From: Tiliqua scincoides
Lineage: Eukaryota > Chordata > Lepidosauria > Squamata > Scincidae
Direction: 5' to 3'
Assembly (NCBI RefSeq): GCF_035046505.1
Contig: NC_089822.1
Span: 218,608,419 to 218,672,418, forward strand
DNA: 64,000 nt
In this document: piece by piece, positions 22,847 to 34,029 of the stretch
Position numbering within the stretch: position 1 is the stretch's first letter
Layout of the letters: every line of letters begins with the position of its first letter
Program-made: the position numbers and the translations under genes
Notes under the pieces: model-generated
The model's input: the letters and a program-made list of their open reading frames with translations, nothing else
Databases searched by the model: none
Told to the model about the DNA's origin: nothing

Positions 22847-23336
22847 ATGCATATCTATTCAGAAGTAAGACCAACTGAGTTTAATGGAATTTGCTCCCAG
22901 GTTATTCCCGTCTAGGCGACGTACGGTCCAATCCTATGGGCCTTTTATAACAGCCTATCTCCCAATACACTGTTAAAGGCCCAGCAATCGTGCAAATATT
23001 GCACAGTTGCTGGGCCATTTGAGGATACCACTGCAAAATGGACACCACTGCAGCCACTGCCACAGAGCCTGGGCTGCACAGTCCCCAGTAAACTGGGGGC
23101 ATGTCATGAGCTGGTAGGGATAGAAAGTGAATATTTTGGGATGAGGAAGACTGGGGGAAGGAAGTGCTTGGAGGGGTGGCTTTTGGTAACAGGGATTTGT
23201 GCTGGGACCCTATTCCTGATTTTTAAATCTGCCCTGCCGCCTTTCTCTCCTCCGACTTATGCCAGCTACATAGTTTGTGAAACATCACACATATCCACAA
23301 ACCACACATCATATGGGTCCAAGGAAAGCCATAAAG
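22847..23336. other. old CAATCCTA-type repeat fragments and unique DNA
   Basis: GTGCAATCTCATGCATATCT...CTCAGAAGTAAG-like words (22,839-22,905) and GGTCCAATCCTATGGGCC (22,925) are degenerate family members with different bodies. No gene. Confidence 0.4.
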
Positions 23337-23639
23337 CAGTGGTTCTCAGGGAGTTTGAGCCCCACTGTAAGTTCTTGTGAGGGGGCAGGCAGTGACGCAA
23401 TCACCAGAATCGCGTCACTATCGATGGGCACAGGGGCTTGCTTCTACTTACAAGAGGCTGGAGCAGTCTCCCATGGGTGTGGGGAGCCCTACGCCAGTCT
23501 CAGCAGGGCCCCCCAAAGCATGCAAACTGTGAAAATAACTATCACGACCCACTTCCGGTTTTCGGTTGCAAAACAGAAATGGGTCGCAATCATTATTTTC
23601 ACAGTTTGCACTCTTCGGGGCTGCTGAGAAAACTCCACA

Positions 23640-25233
23640 GTCAGGGAATTAGAGGGCAGATCCTCTCCTGGATTAGGAACTAGTTGAGGCCCAGGAAGCA
23701 GAGAGTGGGTGTCAATGGGCAATTTTCACAATGGAGAGAGGTGGAAAATGGAGTGCCCCAAGGATCTGTCCTGGGACCGGTGCTTTTCAACCTCTTCATA
23801 AATGACCTGGAGGCAGGGTTGAGCAGTGAGGTGGCTAAGTTTGCAGATGACACCAAACTTTTCTGAATGGCGAAGACCAGAATAGATTGTGAAGAGCTCC
23901 AGAAGGATCTCTCCAAACTGGGAGACTGGGCAACAAAATGGCAGATGCATTTCTATGTAAGTAAGTGTAAAGTCATGCACATTGGGGCAAATAATAATAA
24001 TAAAAATAATACAGGTATTCATATACTGCCTTTCTTGGTTGTCAGATTTCTCCTCAGACTTTAATTCAAGGCGGTTTACATAGGCAGGCTATACTAAATC
24101 CCAATAGGGATTTTTACAATTGAAGAAGGTTCTGACTTTCAAGAACCACAACATTTCAGATGGATCTTTTATGATCTGGTATCACATTCTGGCCTCCATT
24201 TTCCTCCCACACAGGCTGACAGCGGCCAAAGAGCAGGTGGAATAACTCAGCATAATTCGGCTAGGCTTGTCAGCTGCTTCAAGGTCTCGCTGTTCAAGGT
24301 GCTGGTAGCCTCGAACTGGCAACCTTCGGATGTTATCTTCAGGCAAATGGAAGCTCTACCCTCTAGACCAGACCTCCTGCAAAGAATCAAAACTTTACAT
24401 ATAGGCTAATGGGTTGACAGCTGTCTGAGACAGATCAGGAGAGAGAGCTTGGGATCCTTGTGAACAGCTTGATGAAAGTGTCAACCCAACGTGTGGTGGC
24501 AGTGAAGAGGGTTAATTCCATGCTTGGGATCATTAGGAATGGCATTGAGAATAATACAGCTAATATTGTAATGCTGTTGTAAGGCTTCGATGGTAAGGCC
24601 ACACCTGGAGTATTGTGTCCAGTTCTGGTCGCTGCATCTCAAAAAAGACATAGTGGAAATGGAAAAGGTGCAAAAGAGAGCGACCAAAATGATTACTGGG
24701 CTAGGGCACCTTGCCTATGAGGAAAGGCTACAGCGTTTGGGCCTCTTCAGTTTAGAAAAGAGGCACCTGAGGGGGGACAGGATTGAGACATACAAAATCA
24801 TGCAGGGGATGAACAGAGTGGATAGAGAGATGCTCTTTTCCCTCTCACATAACACCAGAATCAGGGGACATCCATGAAATGTGAGTGTTGGGAGAGTTAG
24901 GAAAGACAGAAGAAAATATTTCTTTACCCAGCGTGTAATTAGTTTGTGGAACTCTGCCACAGGATGTAGTGATGGCATTTTGCCTAGATGCTTTTAAGAG
25001 GGGATTGGAAAATTTCTGGAGGAAAAGTTCATTACAGGTTACAAGTCATAGTAGATATGTGCAAGCTCTTGGTTACTTCTGATTGCCAGATGCAAGAGAG
25101 GGCACTGGGACACAGGTTGTGTCTGTTGTCTTGTGTGCTCCCTCAGGCATTTGGTGGGCCACTGTGTGATACAGGAATCTGGACCAGATGGGCCTTTGGC
25201 CTGATCCAGTGGGGCTCTTCTTATGTTCTTATG
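23640..25233 (+). mobile_element. CR1 LINE fragment, decayed, split by a SINE
   Basis: Starts in the RT domain ([20 protein letters not shown] and the active site FADD near 23,845) and runs to the 3' end with the (TTCTTATG)2 tail. Downstream coding words VRPHLEYCVQFWSLHLKKDI and KRATKMITGLGHL match the other CR1 copies here. The RT frame breaks at least twice, once by the SINE at 23,991-24,380 and once by a stop after the FADD block (TTCTGAATGG), so it is dead. Confidence 0.9.
23991..24380 (-). mobile_element. tRNA-headed SINE, copy B, inside a CR1
   Basis: Reverse complement of the SINE at 17.4 kb: it begins with AAT repeats and ends ACCCTCTAGACCAGACCTCC, the tRNA-like head. GCAA(A) flanks it on both sides, and the CR1 reads on across it (…CACATTGGGGCAA / AAAGAATCAAAACTTTACAT…). 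It is younger than the CR1. Confidence 0.85.
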
Positions 25234-25440
25234 GGGGCCCTGCGGAGGCTGGCACAGGACTCCCTGCATGCTCGGGAACCTGCTCCAGTCTCTGGTAAGT
25301 ACAAGCAAGCCCCTCTGCCCCTTGACAGCTATGCGATTCTGTCGATTGCATTGCAGCCTCCCTCCTCCCCAGCCTCTAAGGGTACAGAGGCCAGGGCTCT
25401 CTGGCTGGGGCGTCATGATGCCCCAGTTTGAGAATCACTG

Positions 25441-27917
25441 CCATAGGCCATTAAGAAGCCTATCCAGAGGTAAATAAACATATGTTACATAGCTATTGTT
25501 GGCCTTCTTGTTCCCCCTCCCACCACTGGATGCAGCACACACTTTTTCAGCATTATCTATGATGGGGGATAGGATCGGACTGTTAAATCCACTGATTTTG
25601 GCTCTTCTGATCTTTTCACTGTGACAGATACCAAACAAGCAAAGCAAGATGTTAGATTCCAGAAATCCTTTCACTCGTTGCTGCACATTATGGTCTTTGT
25701 TGCTTAACAGCTGATTGCTTTTGTCAGCAGAGTAGTTTGCATGACAAGTTATGTCCAGGAACAGACAGCATTGGCAATAGTTACAGCACCGCTGGACCAT
25801 GTTATATCCCACTTCCCAGGTATGTCAGGATTTTGCCAGAGCTCCGCTCCTAGTGCTCATGTACAGAGAAGGAAGGAAGGTTGTGTCAGCAGTTTGGATC
25901 ACTTTGGTGTATTTTGTTTATAGTTGTGGTTTTGGCAGTCACACCTATGTAGTAAATCAGAGAAAAATAAAATGTACAGTCTAATGTCTTGTGTATCTGT
26001 TTTGAGAAAGGCTTACATAAGTGGTTCTGGAGTTGGTACATTTCTTTTTCTTTTTTTTAAAGTCGTACTGGACTGAGTACATTTCTTCTCTGTTTTAAAT
26101 ATCTCTTTATTGAGAACTGCTTTTGTTATTGCATAAATATTGTTTCCAGATTCTAAGAAAGAAATGCACAGGTACATAAAAAAACAAGAAGAAAAAAGGT
26201 AGGAAGGCATTTTTGCATGTTTGCTCAGAACTATATGCATATATTATCTTTCTTATAATTTCAGGCATCCCAAGGCAAACCTAATATGAAAGCATTGGCA
26301 CCAGTGCTGCAAGATACTGATACCTCTGCTGATTTCAATGCATTCAGGTTTAATGAATTTTCTGCATTTAATGGATACCTTTCCCATTATTATTATTATT
26401 AATATTAATATACTTCTTTCCAACAAGCAGCCCCAGGAGGAGGTTGGGATTGGCAGCAGCTTATCCAAACTCCTTTCCTGGGCCCAATCCATCTGGATGG
26501 ATCAATACAAACATCTCCTTACCCAAGAAGACCTCCAGCACCCAAAAATCCCCAGCAGGATGCAGAGTGGCCTGTGCTTGCACCATTCGGTGATTAATGT
26601 TGGATTGGACTGTCACTCCCATAAGCTAACATCTATGACCATTAAGGAATAGTAACATCCTCTTAACAAATTGCAGACCCTTATGAGGCAGAACTTTAAG
26701 GCAAACTTACAGTAAATTATTCTGCTTACTTGTTTGTCTAAATGCTGGCCAGTGACTGAAGTATTTAAAACCTTTTTGTTCCTCTGGAATAGATATCAAT
26801 GTTTCCACATCTTGAAGCTGTACTGAGAGTAGCCATCCTCCTAAGTCATTTCATCCCATCTTCTCACAAAGTTGTTTACTTTGATCTTCATGCCAGTCCT
26901 TCATTCTTCTACTCTTGCTGCTTTGTACAAAGGACATACTCAACCTGCAGAACACATAAACCAAAAACATTTTGCTACAAGTTGTTCAAAGTTGAATGCA
27001 TTACATTCTTCACCTTATACCGCAAGTCTATTAACAATGTTTCTAGGCCATTCCAGAAAGCCACACATTCTCAATGATAAATTTCAATTTATTGTACCCA
27101 TTTTGTTTAATATACTGCATGAGGCAAAGGGAAAATATATGACCTCAATATTTATATTGCAGATTCTGGTGCAATAGAGTTTGTTTAGATTAATTCATAT
27201 ATTATGGGCGACATCTTAATAAAAATATTCTCATGTGGATTCAAGTCAGTTCGCATTAGCTTTTCTTGTGTGGGCCACCTAATTTTCTCTTTATTGCTCA
27301 ACATCCATTCTGTGGCCATTGCTGACAAAAGGAAGTGAAATTAAAGAGGTGTGTACTGTACTTCAGCTTTCCTTTTCAGGAGAATTGGCAGGGGGAAGGA
27401 AGGAGTGTGGAGCAGGGTTGCACCAAGTCTCTGCAGACCACCATCTTTGTACTGAGCACCGTTTGAGAACAGCTGTCAGAAGGGATTAATTATCTGAATC
27501 TGACTTACAAAGCTCTCGAAGCTGCACAAGACAGACATCCGCCCTGTTTATTGGACAAAAACTTTTCCAAAGGTGCCTAAGGGAATGAGTTATATGAATC
27601 CTACTCAAACCAGAGGTCAGTGCCAATTAAGCAGTGGGCACCACTGAGTATTTCCAAAGAGTACATTCCATCAGTATCCTCCAACCTGTGCAAGTGGGTA
27701 ATGTCCTACTTGTGTTTCTGCAACCAATTTGATGAAAAATATCTCCGTCAAAAAGTACTGTTGTTCAAATGAGATTTTTGGCTACAGGCTATATAGCTCA
27801 TCCTGTATTTCAGGGGGAAACACTCCTGTTGTGGGAAGAGACTGCCAAGCCTCCAGCACCACCTTTGTGCAAGTGCATTCTGTAATTCAGAAGCAACAGA
27901 AAAAGAGAGATAATGTT
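25441..27917. other. unique AT-rich DNA, no gene seen
   Basis: No exon or transposon is recognised; short frames only. Confidence 0.4.
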
Positions 27918-28056
27918 ACCTTGCACATGCCCGATCTCATCTGATCTCAGAAGCTAAGCAGGGTCAGGCCTGGTTAGTACTTGGATGGGAGACCGCCTGG
28001 GAATACTGGGTGCTGTAGGCTTATACCATAGTCTTTCGAGACTGAAGGTTGCAAAC
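27918..28056 (+). mobile_element. 5S rRNA-derived SINE, copy 2
   Basis: Same layout as the copy at 21.9 kb: GCACATGCCCGATCTCATCT, the intact promoter stretch TGGATGGGAGACCGCCTGGG, then ACCATAGTCTTTCGAGACTG and AAGGTTGCAAAC. It differs from copy 1 at only a handful of sites over ~139 bp. Confidence 0.9.
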
Positions 28057-28537
28057 CATAACCATAAGGAGGGTATGATACAGCAGGGGTGCAAGAAAGG
28101 CCAGAGCAGCTGGACAATGCTAACACATTACACATTAATTGTGATTTTCATAAGGACTCAGAGTTCTTCATACTTAATGCTTATCATGATCTTGTAAGGT
28201 TGACTAGTATTTTTTTTCTGCATATGGACAGAAGAGGCTGAAGACCAACTGGGGTGAGAGATCTCAAACAAGAATATATTTGTAATTTTTTTTTAAATTT
28301 AAATCTTTCTTACCGTTATGACACTCAAGATGATGTGCATGGGATTCCAAAGTGGTCTTCCATCCAAGCACCACTTTTACCAGATCCAGTTCCACTCTGC
28401 AAAGGTGCTATATCATGTTCCTTCAAGTCATGCCCTAAGACTTACTCATAACTCAAGTTCTCAACCAGACTCTACACACCACCCTGTGGGTTGCAGAGCA
28501 TAAGGTTGAGTGAAGGCATTACATGAATAATAGCATA
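28057..28537. other. unique DNA, no gene seen
   Basis: Nothing recognisable. Confidence 0.4.
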
Positions 28538-28630
28538 AGTAGGCTACCTCAGAATGCCAAAAGCAAGGGAGTGGCAACAGGATGCAGGTATCTTGTTTTG
28601 GCCTGATCCAGCGGGGCTCTTATGTTCTTA
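28538..28630 (+). mobile_element. CR1 LINE 3' end, short
   Basis: TAGGCTACCTCAGAATGCCA...GGCCTGATCCAGCGGGGCTC then TTATGTTCTTA. Only the last ~90 bp of a CR1 is left. Confidence 0.8.
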
Positions 28631-28804
28631 ATTAGCAGGCATTATCCAATAAACATACATAGAGAGTTACACTGGAGTTTGAAAAATGCTTATTTTTTCA
28701 AAATGTAATAGTGTATAAGATTTCTATCACAGCTAGAGTGTGCAATATCTGCCATTATCTAATACCTTGTACACAAATGCTGACCAATGAAGATCACTTG
28801 TTTG

Positions 28805-29352
28805 CAGGGCCTGCCTTAGGAGCTGCGGGGCCCAAGGGCCCCTTCTACTAATTTTTTTAGCTCTTCACTTGAATGGAGCCAGACTAAGAAAAAAAAAATC
28901 TGTTACTTCTGTGCAAGTGGATAGGGCTCCTGTAACTTTAGTGGTTGTGCAGAATAGGTTCCTGGGAGGTCAACCGGAGGGAGAAGGGAGCATGTGCCCA
29001 GTCTGCAGCACTCCCTGACTCTTGCCCGTTGCTGCCCCCTCCACAGCAGCCCACTCCAGATCAAGACTGGGGAGAGGTTGACACTAGAGACTAAGGGCAG
29101 GGAAAGAGTGAGGCGTGCATGCTGCTGCCTCCACAGCACCAATTTCCAGCTGACCGGAAGCACCAATGGGTGGGAGCTGCTTCCAAAGAAACCCAATTTC
29201 AGGCCATTTGGAAGCAGCAGTGGGCAAAGCTGCTTCCAAAGTGACCCCATTTGGGGCCAATTGGAAGCAGTGGTGGGCAGAAGGGCAGTGCCCCCCCCAT
29301 GTGTGGGGCCCAACGGGGCGAAATCCCCCCAATCGCCTAAAAGCTGGCCCTG
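28805..29352. mobile_element. hAT-type non-autonomous element
   Basis: 548 bp with ends CAGGGCCTGCC and GGCCCTG. Flanks CTTGTTTG and CTTGTTTC agree in 7 of 8 positions. The body has repeated GGAAGCAG and CAGCTGCTTCCAAA-like words on both strands. It has no transposase and is not the same family as the H1 copy that follows 270 bp later. Confidence 0.75.
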
Positions 29353-29624
29353 CTTGTTTCAATTGGCGCCCCAGCATCAAACATTCCCAGCATCAGAGAA
29401 AAAGCTATGAAAGAGAGCAGGCAATTTAGTATTAGGAAATGGAGCCTATATTTTCAATTTTGGGTTTTCAAATGCTGTTATTGGGAGGAACAGAGACTAT
29501 GGACAGCAACAAATATTCAGGAGTGACAGAGAAGGGATAAAATTGGCCCAACTGCATTTGAAAAATTGAGCACGTGAAGCAAAGGGATAGTAGCTAACAG
29601 GAATTTGGGGGTCTCTACAGCGGG

Positions 29625-30329
29625 CAGGGCTTCTGAGAGAAATTTTATCATGGGGTGCAAAGTTTCTTTTGGGCCCCTTCCCAAAAGGGGGAGGTGCAAT
29701 GGGGTAGGTAGAAGGGGAGGGCAAAATAGGGCAGGGTGAGGGTGCTGACAGTCACGATAGTCTTTGGAGCCAGGTCTACCAAGCTTCTTGATGCTGAGCC
29801 CAGGTCTACCTGACCATGCTGCACCGGCAGCTAGATAAAGTAATATGGAAAACCAAACACACTCCAAAGTGTCTTTAAAATCTTTGGAATCTAGAAAAGT
29901 CATTGCAGAAAATTAGCATCATCATATTTAGGTTCACACTAGAATGGACATTGTGCTGTATGCACCAAAATGAACTTCTGCAGCAGCCCCACAGCTGGGT
30001 CCCTGAGCTCCTGTACACTCCTTCATGGTTATCAGATCCACAAGCCAAAGAGTTACAATAGCAAACCTGTTCCTTCCCAGATTTGACACTGTGTTAAGGA
30101 AGGTCATAGATACATTCCTGGGCCTGGTGTGTACGGCTTGCAGCTGCAGTTGCCCCTGCATGCCTGCGGTTGTGCCTCCAGCATCATGCACAGGCAGCAA
30201 ATTCAGGTGAGATAGGAAAATATAAGATCCCAGGAACTTTCTGGGGCCCCTTCTTTGACTCCTGGGTCCCCTTTCTGACCCTGGGCCCGGGTACAAATTA
30301 CCCCCTTTACCCCCCTCTCCTAGGCCCTG
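29625..30329 (+). mobile_element. hAT-type non-autonomous element, family H1, copy 2
   Basis: Ends CAGGGCTTCTGAGAG and CTCCTAGGCCCTG. The body is very close to the copy at 9.2-9.96 kb (for example GGCAGCTAGATAAAGTAATA and TTCACACTAGAATGGACATT). No convincing 8-bp duplication: flanks are ACAGCGGG and GGAGGGCA. Confidence 0.85.
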
Positions 30330-30519
30330 GGAGGGCATTGGGTTATTGTACAAAGGTTTACAGTGACTTGCCAGGGTTTGTGTGAAGGGAATGAGCATTT
30401 ACAGGAGTGACCCATGCAATGTGGTTACTAAAAAATGGAAACTACTGTCTGAAGTGGGCCAGTGAAATATTTCATTCTTTATGAAAAACTGATGTCTGGC
30501 AATATTAGCAGACATCTAA

Positions 30520-30931
30520 TATAATAATAAATAATAATAATAACTCAGTATTTATACACCACCTTTCTGGTCATCGGATTACTCCTCTGACTTTATTCAA
30601 GGCGGTGTACAAAGGCAGGCGTTTCTAAATCCCTCAAGGGGATTTTTTACAATCATGAAGGTTCTGTCTTTTAAGAACCAACAACATTTCAGAATGGATC
30701 TTCCTGGTCTGGTCTCACTTCTGGCCTCCAGTTCTCCCACACAGGCTGACAAGCAGCTCCATCTCTCACATGGAGGGCAGCCAAGGCGCTTCCTGCTCAC
30801 ATAAGAGCAGGTGGAATTACTCAGCTTGGCTAGTCAGCTGCTTCAAGTTCTCGCCATTCTCAGCCATTCAGGGAGCTGCCGGTGTCCTCAAACTGGCAAC
30901 CGTCTGATGTTATCTTCGGGCTAACAGAGGC
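30520..30931 (-). mobile_element. tRNA-headed SINE, copy C
   Basis: Begins with AAT repeats, carries TTCAAGGCGGTGTACAAAGG (the reverse of the L2-like tail) and ends within the tRNA-like head at CTTCGGGCTAACAGAGGC. About 28 bases of the head are lost. Confidence 0.8.
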
Positions 30932-31035
30932 TAATTAGGAATGGAACTAATGTGGAACTAATATGCAATTAGGTTGCTAATTAGGTTGCTAATTAGGTTG
31001 CTAACAATTAGGCTAACTAATATGGAATTAGGTTG
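30931..31035. repeat. short imperfect tandem repeat
   Basis: GCTAATTAGGTT-like units repeated about five times right after the truncated SINE head; AATTAGG is the core word. Confidence 0.7.
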
Positions 31036-31788
31036 CAAGTTGTTGTTTATTTAAAACTACAGATGCACTAACTGTGATCGAAATTTTATATATTATTTGT
31101 TTAAAATAAAGAAACCACATTTTTCAACCTACAACATAATTTCTACACACATTTGTTGGATAATGCCTGCTGTTATCCATGCCAATCCTATGAATATTGG
31201 TTCGGAAGAAAAAAAAATTTCCCACATAAATATTTCATATTGCCTAACTTTTATTTTATTTTTTACAATATTTTTTGTAACTTCTGTAACTTTTACAATA
31301 TTTTATATTGCCTAACACAGAGAGAAACTATGTGTTCAGTATATATAATTAATGTGTTTTTCCATTTAACAAAAACTGTTTGCAGCAAAGAACTTTTCCA
31401 TTAATCTTATCTATGACTGAAAAAATATGTTCACAGCAGACAAAACTTCATTTTGCATCTGTTTCGCCTACACAAATGTGTCAGGTTTACATAAACTACA
31501 CTGATAAAAATGAAAAATAAGCAAAGAAAAAGATAAAAATTGCACATACTGTTTCAGTAACACGTCTTTTATTATAATAATCCATTTGATGGTTTCATCC
31601 AATCTCATTAGTTTACTTGTCTGGTTATAACACACTTAACCCATTTCTGCCCAGCCCACAGGTGTACACATTTGATCCCTGTTACGTATCTGCAACGTTG
31701 GACAGAAATGGCTTAAATTCAAGCAGAAAGACCAGCCACAAAAGTAAAATGCAAAACAGTACATATTTCGTGTGTGTGTGGGTGTGTA

Positions 31789-31822
<34 letters not shown>

Positions 31823-32621
31823 GTCTGATGAATCTGATTCTGTACAATATGTGCAAGCTAAATAAGCTAAGATTAAGAGGGCTGGTCTTTAGAGAAGATT
31901 TTTAACCTGCTCTAATTCATCATGGGCCTCTAACTGCTTTGCTGCATTACAAATCTTTGTTCTCTAGTTCTCCCCCCCACCCCCACCCCCACACACACAC
32001 ACACTTTCTCCTTTGCTAAGCAATGCATAACTGCATTCTGGCTTTCAGTGACTTTTTTCTACTTTTCATTTTCTTTACCTTACTACCCCTCTTTTTCCTT
32101 TTCCCCTACTTTCTCACACTTTAGATTGTTTCCCTCCCATAAAATCATTTCCATCTGTAGCCATTTCTAGTGATGTCGCCAAGTATTGGAATGGGGGGGG
32201 GGGATGCGTGAGTTCAGAAACAAGTTCCCCAGATTGGAAATAATGACCTTTTTTATATCTGAGCCAAAATTCTGGCTAGGTTCATAAATAAGCATATGCC
32301 ACTCCAACCTGGATCTATTCATTTTGTGTTCCTGCAATTTTTTTTCCAGCAACAGGGAAAAGGATTCAAAAAGGGAGTGCTGCTCCTGTAGCCTTCTCTA
32401 TGCCAGAAAGCATGACCAATAGCAAGTTCTCCATGCAATCATCCCTGAGAACTTTTGCTTCCCAGAGCATTTGGGCCCTCCTACTGCAGAAAGTATGAGT
32501 TTTGGAGAAGTGAAGTCCAAAGGTGGAAAGAGGGCTCACAAAGGAGAGGGGGAAATCGGCTATAGAGAAAGCTGGGAACATTGGAGGACTTCAAGGGAGC
32601 ACTAGGAATGAACTAGATGTG
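31036..32621. other. unique DNA with simple repeats, no gene seen
   Basis: Holds (TG)n/(GA)n near 31,770-31,822 and a C/CA run near 31,970-32,005. No exon or transposon recognised. Confidence 0.45.
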
Positions 32622-32721
32622 CAGCCCAATCCTATCCTGACTGCCAACACCACAATACAGTAGCATACAACCGCTATCCTATGGGGCCCAGGAGGCAGCT
32701 GGAGGTCTCCATGGGCTAAGG

Positions 32722-33222
32722 CAGTGGTATTCAAACTGGGGTGTCGCGATGCCCCAGCCTGAGGGTCCTGGTTCCTTTCCCTTTAAGGGGCGGGGGCAGC
32801 CAGTTGGCAGTGGCATGATCCCCAGGATCGCGCCACTCAGGGGGGCGGCAGGGGCTTGGTGCACTTGCCCAAGCCCCCTGCACCCCCTGGGGGTGTGGGG
32901 AGCCCCGCGTGGCCTTCGGCAGGGCTCCCCAGTTCAGGGAAGGTGACAGCAGAGCGATCGCGCACCGCTCCACAAAACTGGAAGCGGTGCGCAATCACCC
33001 ACTTCCCCTTTTGACCAGGCTGCAGAGACTGGGGTGCACCCTCCAGTTCCTACAGCAGCCGTCCCTGGCTGCAGGGAGCCAGGCACGAGCGCCTGCAGGG
33101 CTCCCCGGGTCAGGGAAAGTGAGAGTGGGGCAATTGCCCTCCGCTTCCCGTTTTGCGGGAAGACTTACTTTTGCAAAGACTTACTGCAGGATTCAAACTC
33201 CCTGCAAGTTTGAAAACCACAG
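32722..33222. mobile_element. hAT-type MITE, family H2, complete
   Basis: 501 bp with ends CAGTGGTATTCAAACTGGGG and GCAAGTTTGAAAACCACAG, flanked by the perfect 8-bp duplication GGCTAAGG (32,714-32,721 and 33,223-33,230). GC-rich body. No transposase. The 136-codon frame at 32,909-33,319 runs across its border and is chance. Confidence 0.85.
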
Positions 33223-33230
33223 GGCTAAGG

Positions 33231-33791
33231 GAACATCAGTTCCTTTACCCCGTGTTGGGACAAGGCAGTTGCTGTGGGGCTATTTGGATCTGCACCAGCT
33301 CCATAGCTGGCACAAGTAGCCCATGTAGGGCTTTCAGGCATGGGAGGGAGAACAGGATCCTCTGCCACTGTCCCTGCCCTGTCGCAGGCCTGAACCACCC
33401 CCAGGCTATTATGGTTCATTTGTGATGGCCATTGCCTGAGCAGTGAGTGCAAGAGTGGTACTGCCTAGGCACTGAATTGGGCCTCGAGACAAGATTCCAT
33501 CTCTAGATCTTTCTTCCTCAGGCTGCATTTCTAAGTGCATTTTCCTGTGAGTCATTCCGGCAGAATACAATGGGATGTATTTCTGAATATCATGCATTAG
33601 GGTTGTGCTGTCATTTACTGTAGATACTCACCTATAAGGCGAGAAATTTCTGCCAATAAATCAAGGGTAAATAATTTCCTCCACTTATCACTGAGGAGTC
33701 AGGGCTGTTCAGGCACATGGCAGCAGACAGAAGAAGCCCAGAAGAGGCAAGAGATAATTACAGGCAATTAGTCTCCAGGGCAACAATCAGG
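33231..33791. other. unique DNA, no gene seen
   Basis: CACCTATAAGGCGAGAAATT near 33,630 resembles, in reverse, words near 35.1-35.17 kb (GACATATCTGCGAGATTTAT). They may be two ends of one old element, but this is weak. Confidence 0.35.
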
Positions 33792-33799
33792 CTCTAGGG

Positions 33800-34021
33800 C
33801 AGCCATTTTCAACCACTGTGCCATGGCACACTGGTGTGCTGCAAGTGGTCCACAGGTGTGCCACAGGAATTTGACAGAAGGTCATTTATTAGTAGCGCCA
33901 ATAGGGATGTGAAGCTGGCAGCATGGTGTGCCTTGGCAATTATCAAAAACCTGATGGTGTGCATTGACAGTTTTAGTGCCTTGTTAGTGTGCCATGAGAT
34001 GAAAAAGGTTGAAAATCGCTG
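33800..34021. mobile_element. hAT-type MITE, family H3, complete
   Basis: 222 bp with ends CAGCCATTTTCAACCACTGT and AGGTTGAAAATCGCTG, and inner words GTGCCATGGCACACTGGTGT and GTGTGCCATGAGATGAAAAA. Perfect 8-bp duplication CTCTAGGG on both sides (33,792-33,799 and 34,022-34,029). Confidence 0.9.
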
Positions 34022-34029
34022 CTCTAGGG

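Larger units (their letters stand above)
23337..25440. mobile_element. hAT-type MITE, family H2, split by a CR1
   Basis: Left end CAGTGGTTCTCAGGGAGTTT and right end GCCCCAGTTTGAGAATCACTG are inverted repeats. Flanks CCATAAAG and CCATAGGC share CCATA, an aged 8-bp duplication. The MITE's own sequence is 23,337 to about 23,640 and 25,234-25,440; between them lies a CR1. Other H2 copies are at 32,722-33,222, 49,312 onward and 63,423-63,854. Confidence 0.75.

Noticed and set aside
21879-28056. 5S rRNA genes
   Set aside because: The first ~20 bases of 5S rRNA are missing and each copy ends in a LINE tail, so these are SINEs.
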